DNA of 7,499 bases from Bacteroidota bacterium (GTDB lineage Bacteria > Bacteroidota > Bacteroidia > Chitinophagales > Chitinophagaceae), in assembly GCA_026391115.1 (NCBI GenBank), contig JAPLER010000119.1, forward strand, positions 1 through 7,499, given 5' to 3'. A program made the translations under genes and the position numbers. The notes below the pieces were generated by a model. It was not told the origin of the DNA, made no database searches, and saw only the letters and a list, made by a program, of their open reading frames with translations. This document shows positions 1-5,129 of this stretch, piece after piece. The first letter of the stretch is position 1. Every line of letters begins with the position of its first letter.

Positions 1-702
1 TCCACTGTTTGCTGCAATAGCAGTATCATAACGTGCAGTTGTTTTGAACAACACAAAACGATGTACAAACTGACCACCTCCAGAATGACCAAAAATTTTA
101 TACGTATTTCTTGTACTACCAGTAGCAGCTTTTATAGAGTCGAATAAAGGTTCAACATATGAAAATGTCCATTGATCTTGTGGTATCAGTGTTAATGGTG
201 TTGGGTTGTTGCCATCTGTATAAACATTACCAATGGAGTAACCTGAAGCACCAGGAAAATTTTGAACTGTAAACTCTGGAGCAAAAACCATAAAATGGTA
301 TTGATTGGCATAAGCTATACACCAATTTCGGTAATCCTCAGCATTTCTTTCATCACCATGAAAAATCAATAAAATGGGCATAGTCGTTTTATCGCCTTGG
401 GGAATATGGTAAAATACTTTTATTGGTTTTTGGGGTAATCCTGCATAGGTGAAATTAAAAAAATTAGTACCTTGAATAATTGCTTCAACTGGTGTAGTAG
501 ATGTTTTTTTTGAACATGCAGCAAAAGCAATTATTAGAAATGCCAGAAAAAGTAATTTTTTATTTGAGACAAATGTTTTAAAAGAAATTGTGACTTTTTG
601 CAAATTGCAAACAACGAAAAAAGCTTGGCGTTGCTGGTGAATTCGAGTTCCGTCAGCCCATAACGAAGTTGATGATTGCAATATTGATTTTGATTTATTC
701 AT
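1..702 (-). CDS. Lipoprotein alpha/beta hydrolase (putative esterase), C-terminus beyond window
   Basis: The frame is open from an ATG at 702 to the window edge (234 codons) and lacks its 3' end. A hydrophobic stretch, KKLLFLAFLIIAFAAC, ends in a lipobox whose Cys lies at 516-514 (residue 63), so the mature protein should be a lipid-anchored envelope protein. Further on, a strand followed by FHGDERNAEDY (His about residue 115) resembles the oxyanion-hole region. IFGHSGGGQFVHRF carries the nucleophile elbow G-H-S-G-G with Ser about residue 207. Together these point to a serine esterase/hydrolase of the alpha/beta fold; the acid and base residues would lie outside the window. The substrate is unknown. 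The start is doubtful: the ATG at 702 gives a leader of 62 residues before the lipid-modified Cys, far longer than normal. A TTG at 603 would give about 29 residues. The family call is firm; the start is not. Confidence 0.82.
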   Translation of the reverse strand, partial: MNKSKSILQSSTSLWADGTRIHQQRQAFFVVCNLQKVTISFKTFVSNKKLLFLAFLIIAFAACSKKTSTTPVEAIIQGTNFFNFTYAGLPQKPIKVFYHIPQGDKTTMPILLIFHGDERNAEDYRNWCIAYANQYHFMVFAPEFTVQNFPGASGYSIGNVYTDGNNPTPLTLIPQDQWTFSYVEPLFDSIKAATGSTRNTYKIFGHSGGGQFVHRFVLFKTTARYDTAIAANSG

Positions 703-836
703 AAGCCAAATGTATAACGTCCTTTAGGTTTGCATTTCAAAAATATCATTAAAGAACTATTACTATAATATTTTCTTTTTAGATGTTAGTGAAAGAAACA
801 AAATATAGACTATGATGAAAGCGGAAATCAACAACG

Positions 837-858
837 AAAAAAATTGCCTCTTTTTTAA
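837..858 (-). terminator. Possible weak intrinsic terminator at the end of the DUF6671 gene
   Basis: Reading the minus strand, an A-tract that includes the stop codon is followed by GAGGC and then a run of seven T. The A-run can pair with the T-run around a short GAGGCA loop, and the T-run could act as the U-tract. The stem is nearly all A-T, so this is a weak call. The rest of the 703-854 gap shows nothing else I can support. Confidence 0.25.
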
Positions 859-1691
859 GGATTACAATAGTCGCAATATGTTGGGTCTTCTGTTGTTTTA
901 TTATGTGGATACATTTCTTCTTTGATGAATTGGCAATGTTGGCAAACATAAATATAGCTAAGTATTGAATTTGTAGGTGAACTACGTAAGCTACATTTAA
1001 GACCCTTTTTAGCATCTGTTATTCCAAAACCTGGCATTTGACATTGAGGGCAAGTCGACTTAATTTTTTGTACTAATTTTTGGGTCGCTTTTTCAATCAC
1101 ATTCATTCTTGTTGGGTTAAACATTGCTCTCATATCTGTTTCTACATAAACAGAATTATATTTAGAGTATAGCTGCTCAAATGATTTTTTTAAATTTTCA
1201 ATATCCGTTATCCCTTTATGAATGTCTGTGTTTTCGTCTTTTGATTTGCGAAGAATTAATCCGTGAGTAGGAAACCTTACTTGGTCGGCAAACTCAAAAA
1301 GTTCCTTTTGGTTTTGAACTTCTTTACCATTAAAATTAGTTGAAGTACTTAATTCTCTAACTATAACTTCTATATTGTTTTTTGTGTCAATAAAAATCAA
1401 GAATTCATCATCGGCATTTACAAAAAACATTGATGGATGTGGGCCAAATGAACCCTCACTGGCAATTCCTAAATCACAATTATTTATTTTCATTGCTCGC
1501 AAGCACTTTTCTCTTGCGGTTGCAATAGGGTCTAGTTCTCTTTCTATTTCACCTGTAAAAGTCCCTAATATGTCTGTATCATAAGTTTCATCTACAAAAC
1601 AAATAACTCCTAACTCTCTTTCAAGAATTGGTGCAATCACGCTCTCTTTTTGGTGCTTTGTAGCTATAAGCAATTTTCTACTTCGAAACAT
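855..1691 (-). CDS. DUF6671-family protein with cysteine-rich C-terminus
   Basis: This 278-residue protein matches, from memory, the family of unknown function DUF6671. The recognisable blocks are an N-terminal LLIATKHQKE, TDILGTFTGEIER (about 39-51), the hallmark ASEGSFGPHPSMFF (about 77-90), VETDMRAMFNPTRM, and a Cys-rich tail ending YCDYCNP. The tail holds C214, C217, C233, C250, C253, C273 and C276, which suggests a zinc-ribbon pair. One position where the family usually has a second Cys of a CxxC pair reads C233-S-L-R, so one of the two metal sites may be incomplete. There is no signal peptide, so it is probably cytoplasmic. It lies 96 bases downstream of panD on the same strand and could share its transcript, but the gap is long enough for its own promoter. 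The biochemical role is not known to me and the context does not reveal it. Confidence 0.85.
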   Translation of the reverse strand: MFRSRKLLIATKHQKESVIAPILERELGVICFVDETYDTDILGTFTGEIERELDPIATAREKCLRAMKINNCDLGIASEGSFGPHPSMFFVNADDEFLIFIDTKNNIEVIVRELSTSTNFNGKEVQNQKELFEFADQVRFPTHGLILRKSKDENTDIHKGITDIENLKKSFEQLYSKYNSVYVETDMRAMFNPTRMNVIEKATQKLVQKIKSTCPQCQMPGFGITDAKKGLKCSLRSSPTNSILSYIYVCQHCQFIKEEMYPHNKTTEDPTYCDYCNP

Positions 1692-1787
1692 TTACATTTA
1701 ATATATTATTGTTTATTCTTAGCTGTTATCATTATTCCTGTTTGCATTTGATTAAATCCGACTTAGTAACTGTTTTATTTAACAACA

Positions 1788-2138
1788 TTAAAGGGCTATT
1801 TTATTGACAGAATTTGGGAAAATAATTTGTGGTTCAAATGTTTTCGCAACTTCAAAATCCATATTAGCGAAAGAGATAATAACAGCTAAATCTCCTTTGC
1901 TAAAATGCAAAGCTGCTGGACCATTTAAACATATAATTCCACTACCTCGTTCTCCTTTAATAACATAGGTTATTATCCTTGCTCCATTTTGGTAGTTCAA
2001 TACATGAACCTGTTCATTCTCTATTAAATTAGCAGCGTCCATTAAATCTTCGTCTATTGTTATAGAACCTATGTAATCTATATTGGCTTCGGTTACTATT
2101 GCTCTATGAATTTTTGATTTTAAAATTTGTATTTCCAT
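1788..2138 (-). CDS. panD: Aspartate 1-decarboxylase, pyruvoyl-dependent proenzyme
   Basis: It decarboxylates L-aspartate to beta-alanine, which feeds pantothenate and coenzyme A synthesis in the cytoplasm. The 116 residues start as LKSKIHRAIVTEA and keep E. coli-like numbering. The self-cleavage site is G24-S25, where S25 becomes the pyruvoyl group, and Y22 stands just before it. K9, H11, R54, T57, Y58 and the N72-G73 segment are all in place, and the block GERGSGIICLNG follows the expected beta-barrel core. The length is close to the family norm (about 115-130). No panB or panC is next to it, so it is a stand-alone copy here. Upstream lies decayed sequence containing a dihydroorotase remnant, and no clear promoter box was identified. 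The start is the only sensible ATG, being two residues short of the alignment to known proteins at most. Confidence 0.97.
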   Translation of the reverse strand: MEIQILKSKIHRAIVTEANIDYIGSITIDEDLMDAANLIENEQVHVLNYQNGARIITYVIKGERGSGIICLNGPAALHFSKGDLAVIISFANMDFEVAKTFEPQIIFPNSVNKIAL

Positions 2139-2153
2139 TTTCTAATTATTTTT

Positions 2154-2301
2154 TCTTAATGCTTATCCTTTTTTTTTAGTAAAATTGACCATTGTTGTAA
2201 AAAAAAATTTTCCATTTACAAATGTATGGGTCACTTTTGTTTGAAAAGTTGTTCCTTCTATTGATGACCAACTAAAATTGGATAAAATATTTCTTTTAAG
2301 C
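2154..2301 (-). pseudogene. Dihydroorotase C-terminal remnant
   Basis: The minus strand reads KRNILSNFSWSSIEGTTF and QTKVTHTFVNGK, closely resembling the end of Bacteroidota dihydroorotase, which from memory runs ENILYKCGWSPFEGTTF...VTHTFVNG. A T-run then breaks the frame: in the current frame it continues FFFTTMVNF, but one base over it reads YNNGQFY, which is what the family would have. Near the end KKG, a TAA, then ALR (2154-2165) again recalls the family's last residues. An in-frame TAG sits directly before the fragment, and I see no dihydroorotase sequence further upstream. So only the last 40 or so codons survive, with at least one frameshift and internal stops. The functional pyrC must be elsewhere in the genome. 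Confidence 0.7.
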
Positions 2302-2330
2302 TACGTCTCATTATATAGCTACTTAAAGAA

Positions 2331-2429
2331 CTAAAGTCTAGCTTCAAGGGTTTTACTATGCAAACACAATGCTTCTGCAATGGTATCTAATTTGGTGCTG
2401 CTGTCTTCTACAATAGCTAGTGTTATCAT
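2331..2429 (-). pseudogene. 32-codon ORF, possible internally deleted response regulator
   Basis: The ORF starts MITLAIVEDS, the typical first strand and acidic pocket of a receiver domain (IVED). It then passes straight into KLDTIAEALCLHSKTLEA, which resembles the recognition region of a LuxR/NarL-type helix-turn-helix (IAExLxLSxKTVEA), and stops. If the reading is right, the middle of the gene (most of the receiver, the linker and the first HTH helix) has been lost, as has the end after the recognition helix. It could instead be a chance or real tiny peptide. It lies directly upstream of the dihydroorotase remnant in the same decayed stretch. Confidence 0.35.
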
Positions 2430-2696
2430 AATGTATCGAATTTTATATCACCAACTTAATTAGCCATCAGCAATAGGCTTATCTATGTGTATTTATTTTA
2501 TTTAGTCATTACGATTATTCAGATATCTAGTAATGTCTCTATCCCCACGCCAAGGTTTATGTCTCACAAATTCGTTTTATTTACTGTTTCGTGAGACACA
2601 AACTCAAGCTGAGACAAAAGCCTATATTCTTTACAATTGCAGCAAATTCAAATCAATCATAACATTAAATTATTACTGCTACTTGCAAAAGCAACT
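2430..2696. other. Intergenic stretch without a recognisable gene
   Basis: No frame on either strand gives a convincing protein here. Several short frames are broken by stops. The only structure I see is the GTCTC inverted-repeat cluster listed separately and the region just ahead of the alcohol dehydrogenase start. Confidence 0.5.
2535..2615. repeat. GTCTC inverted-repeat cluster upstream of the alcohol dehydrogenase
   Basis: TGTCTCAC (2560-2567) is repeated as the inverted GTGAGACA (2591-2598), an 8-bp perfect match separated by 23 bases. A further GTCTCT lies at 2535-2540 and a further inverted TGAGAC at 2610-2615. This gives four copies of the core in about 80 bp, two in each orientation, ending about 115 bases before the likely dehydrogenase start codon. 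It could be a regulator-binding region or a hairpin in a long leader; the function is inferred only from position and symmetry. Confidence 0.4.
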
Positions 2697-2710
2697 TACT
2701 TTGTAACTCA
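2672..2710 (+). promoter_or_regulatory. Possible Bacteroidota-type promoter for the alcohol dehydrogenase
   Basis: TACTTTG at 2697-2703 is close to the Bacteroidota -7 box TAnnTTTG (one base short), with a TTG element upstream at 2683-2685 that is nearer than the usual spacing. The position would give a leader of roughly 20 bases before the ATG at 2730. The match is imperfect. Confidence 0.25.
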
Positions 2711-2729
2711 AATAAAAATAAAAAATACA

Positions 2730-3773
2730 ATGTCAATAACAAAAGGATATGCAGTGCAAGAGGCAACTTCGCCATTAGTACCATTTAATTTCGAAAGAAG
2801 AGAGGTTCGCCCACACGATGTACAAATAGAAATATTATACTGTGGGGTTTGTCATTCAGATATTCATCAAGTGCGTGGAGAGTGGGGCAACTCCATTTAT
2901 CCAATGGTGCCAGGGCACGAAATTGTAGGACGTGTAACAGCAGTGGGCCATCACGTTAAAAACTTTACAGTAGGAGATTTAGCTGGGGTGGGTTGCTTGG
3001 TAGATTCTTGCCAAACTTGCCCAAGTTGCCAGCAAGGTTTAGAACAGTTTTGCGATACTGGAATGGTAGGCACTTATAACAGTTTAGACAAAGAAGGACA
3101 AATTACTTATGGTGGTTACTCCACACAAATTGTTGTAGATGAAAAATTCACATTAAAAGTATCTGATAAACTACCACTTGCAGGTGTTGCACCTTTATTA
3201 TGTGCTGGCATTACCACCTATTCTCCACTACGATATGTGGGTGTAAAAAAAGGCGACAAAGTTGCAGTGTTGGGGCTGGGTGGTTTAGGCCACATGGCTG
3301 TTAAGTTTGCCGTTGCCTTTGGTGCAGAAGTTACCATGTTAAGCTCCTCTCCTAGCAAAAAAGAAGACGCTTTAAAATTAGGTGCTCATCATTTTGCATT
3401 AACAAGTGATGAAGCCACTATGAACAGTTTAGCCAGCTCGTTCGATTATATTTTAAACACGGTTTCTGCCCAACACGACTATAACACTTACTTAAATTTA
3501 TTGCGTGTAAATGGTACTATGATAATTGTGGGTGTGCCACCTGCACCAACACCTGTACACGCCTTTCCATTAATTATGAAAAGAAGAAGCATTATAGGCT
3601 CTTTAATTGGTGGTATTGCCGAAACACAAGAAATGCTTGACTTTTGTGCCGAACATAATATTGTATCAGAAGTAGAAGTAATTAATATGGATTACATTAA
3701 TGAAGCTTACGAAAGAATGTTAAAGAGTGATGTTCGCTATCGCTTTGTAATAGATTTAGCATCATTGAAATAA
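2730..3773 (+). CDS. Zinc-dependent NAD(P) alcohol/aldehyde dehydrogenase (YahK/cinnamyl alcohol dehydrogenase-like)
   Basis: A 347-residue cytosolic medium-chain dehydrogenase that interconverts aldehydes and primary alcohols, likely with NADPH. From the chosen ATG, the catalytic zinc ligands are C41 (GVCHSDIH), H63 with E64 (PGHEIVGRV) and C158 (LLCAGITTYSP). The structural zinc site is C94, C97, C100 and C108. The Rossmann motif GLGGLG is at 182-187, and SSSPSKKEDA at 205-214 is the type of loop that binds the 2'-phosphate of NADP in this subfamily. All key residues are present and the length is normal. The frame is open from an ATG at 2637, but that adds 31 hydrophobic and basic residues with no counterpart in the family. 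MSITKGYAVQ is the usual N-terminus, so 2730 is preferred. It stands alone, converges on the minus-strand cluster, and ends 21 bases before a long palindrome. Confidence 0.95.
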   Translation: MSITKGYAVQEATSPLVPFNFERREVRPHDVQIEILYCGVCHSDIHQVRGEWGNSIYPMVPGHEIVGRVTAVGHHVKNFTVGDLAGVGCLVDSCQTCPSCQQGLEQFCDTGMVGTYNSLDKEGQITYGGYSTQIVVDEKFTLKVSDKLPLAGVAPLLCAGITTYSPLRYVGVKKGDKVAVLGLGGLGHMAVKFAVAFGAEVTMLSSSPSKKEDALKLGAHHFALTSDEATMNSLASSFDYILNTVSAQHDYNTYLNLLRVNGTMIIVGVPPAPTPVHAFPLIMKRRSIIGSLIGGIAETQEMLDFCAEHNIVSEVEVINMDYINEAYERMLKSDVRYRFVIDLASLK

Positions 3774-3794
3774 GTTGATTGATTTACTATTTAT

Positions 3795-3826
3795 AACATA
3801 TCCGTTGCAATTGCAACGGATATGTT
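3795..3826. terminator. 32-bp perfect palindrome, probable (bidirectional) terminator
   Basis: The left half, AACATATCCGTTGCAA, is followed directly by its exact reverse complement. The transcript would fold into a long stem closed by a few central bases. It begins 21 bases after the dehydrogenase stop and is followed by GTTTAAAA, a poor U-tract. It lies between the dehydrogenase and the opposing minus-strand cluster, so it may end transcription from both sides. Confidence 0.7.
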
Positions 3827-3985
3827 GTTTAAAATGAGTATCTCACAAACCTGTAATAAATGTGGCGGTTAAGGGCAACAGTCACAAGAGGAAATGTATA
3901 ATATAAACAATTACTAACGCAACGTCTCTGGCTAACACACCAACCTATGCAAAAGACATTGCAGCGAAAAAATTGAATGTGATTG

Positions 3986-4324
3986 TTAATGATATATTTT
4001 TTTCAAATTTTCTTTTACTACTTCATCGTTGGGATCAAGATCTAATGCCTTTTTATAATTAATGATTGCATTTGGGATATCATTTATTATTTCATAATAC
4101 TTGCCCCAACTACTGTAAACAATTGATGAATTTGGATGCTGCTCTTGTGCTAAACTTAAAATAGTTTTAACAGCTTCAAGGTCGGCGTTATTAATGCCAC
4201 TTAATTCGTAAGCCAAATAAGTAATTTGATACTCATTCATATTCATTGTTCTATAACCATCTTTGGCTTTTTCATATTCTTTTCTTTCTAAATATTCAAA
4301 TGGAGCATATTCATTTGGAAGCAT
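3986..4324 (-). CDS. TPR-repeat protein fragment (surviving C-terminal reading frame)
   Basis: This readable frame of 112 codons holds one clear tetratricopeptide repeat near its end (SSIVYSSWGKYYEIINDIPNA... then AIINYKKALDLDPND), plus a looser helical pair before it (YLERKEYEKAKDGYRTM). TPRs mediate protein contacts. There is no signal peptide at the ATG used here. The similarity-bearing frame continues upstream of that ATG (EYDKPENVWKK), so the ATG is internal rather than the true start. I therefore treat this as the tail of the larger broken gene listed next; an automatic annotation would probably call it a stand-alone TPR protein. Confidence 0.6.
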   Translation of the reverse strand: MLPNEYAPFEYLERKEYEKAKDGYRTMNMNEYQITYLAYELSGINNADLEAVKTILSLAQEQHPNSSIVYSSWGKYYEIINDIPNAIINYKKALDLDPNDEVVKENLKKIYH

Positions 4325-4484
4325 TTTTTTCCAAACATTTTCAGGTTTGTCATATTCAATTCATAAACCCTTTGGCAGTTACATAAGGCATCAAATTATT
4401 TTCAACTTTAGTTATGCTTTGGTTCTGTTGTGCAAATGATTTTAGCACAAACAATATTGTACATATCAGCAATGATTTTTTCAT
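3986..4484 (-). pseudogene. Broken secreted TPR protein, likely a serine hydrolase missing its catalytic domain
   Basis: An ATG at 4484 opens a clean signal peptide, MKKSLLICTILFVLKSFAQQ, followed by NQSITKVENNLMPYVTAKGF and then a TGA at 4358-4356. Almost exactly at that stop, a second frame picks up with EYDKPENVWKK and runs on into the TPR tail. The two halves are thus out of register at about 4357. From family knowledge, a signal peptide plus ITKxENNLMP and a C-terminal TPR are what Bacteroidota serine hydrolases with a beta-lactamase domain between them look like. Here nothing of that domain remains: no SxxK or YxN motif. The parsimonious reading is one internal deletion that also shifted the frame. 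It sits 12 bases after the GIN-domain gene in the same cluster. That the missing part was a serine hydrolase is inference. Confidence 0.6.
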
Positions 4485-4496
4485 CTTTACTTATTA

Positions 4497-5129
4497 TTAA
4501 TTTCTATAAATAACTTGACCATTTCCAGATTGTTTTAAAATAATTGCCTTACATGTACCATAATTTACAATGTCTCCATTGCCTGATAATGATGCTTCAA
4601 AATTATCATTGGTTTTTATTAAGACATCTCCATTTCCATTTTTTATAGCACTTACTTTTTTAGCTTCAATTTGTTTTGCATTGGTATTACCATTGCCATT
4701 ATTTGCAATCGCTAATTCATCCACAACTTTTCCTCTAATAGTTGTGTTGCCATTACCATTATTTTCAATACCAAAATACCTACCATTAAAGTTGTTTACA
4801 ACAACATCTGCATTTGAGTTGTTATATAGTTTTGAAATTTCGGGCATTGTTATTTTGATTTTCAGATTTATTTTTTTTAATTCATCCCAACTCAACCCTT
4901 TTTTTAAGGTAATTGCCAAGCAATTCTCTTTTAAGATTTTTATTGTAATCAGTGAATCATTTTTGGGGAGGCCCTGCACATCTATCTTAAAATCTTTTCC
5001 TAATTCAATATCAACAGAACCATTGATGCTGTTAAGTTGTAACTTATCGAAGTTTTTAAAATTGTATTGTTGTGCTATTGAAAAAATAGTGATTAATAAA
5101 GCGATAACTGTTGTGTTTATTTTTTTCAT
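4497..5129 (-). CDS. Secreted head-GIN-domain (DUF2807-type) protein
   Basis: The 210-residue protein has a signal peptide of about 19 residues (MKKINTTVIALLITIFSIAQ). A GIN-type beta-helical domain follows: FDKLQLNSINGSVDIELGKDF near 27-47, TMPEISKLYNNSNADV in the middle, then a ladder of NGNG turns. These are ENNGNGNTTI, ANNGNGNTNA, KNGNGDVLI, SGNGDIV and SGNGQVIY, spaced about 20 residues apart as rungs of a right-handed helix. The family was named as a putative autotransporter-adhesin head, but the actual role is unsettled. It is predicted to be exported and has no obvious catalytic residues. Its ATG overlaps the stop of the upstream serine hydrolase by four bases (ATGA), implying coupled translation. 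A decayed relative lies upstream of that hydrolase. Confidence 0.88.
   Translation of the reverse strand: MKKINTTVIALLITIFSIAQQYNFKNFDKLQLNSINGSVDIELGKDFKIDVQGLPKNDSLITIKILKENCLAITLKKGLSWDELKKINLKIKITMPEISKLYNNSNADVVVNNFNGRYFGIENNGNGNTTIRGKVVDELAIANNGNGNTNAKQIEAKKVSAIKNGNGDVLIKTNDNFEASLSGNGDIVNYGTCKAIILKQSGNGQVIYRN

Noticed and set aside
779..1015. 78-codon minus-strand frame overlapping the end of the DUF6671 gene
   Set aside because: It has low-complexity composition, no recognisable motif, and overlaps the conserved Cys-rich coding region in another frame.
1375..1584. 69-codon plus-strand frame
   Set aside because: It is antisense to the most conserved block (SEGSFGPHP) of the DUF6671 gene and shows no features of its own.
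2637..2729. Extended N-terminus of the alcohol dehydrogenase from the ATG at 2637
   Set aside because: The extra 31 residues have no place in this cytosolic family, and the standard N-terminus starts at 2730.
3905..3985. Possible integron attC-like site (TAAC and GTTAG boxes) after the TPR tail
   Set aside because: The flanking boxes do not fit the RYYYAAC/GTTRRRY consensus and the inner arms do not pair, and no integrase or cassette pattern is present.
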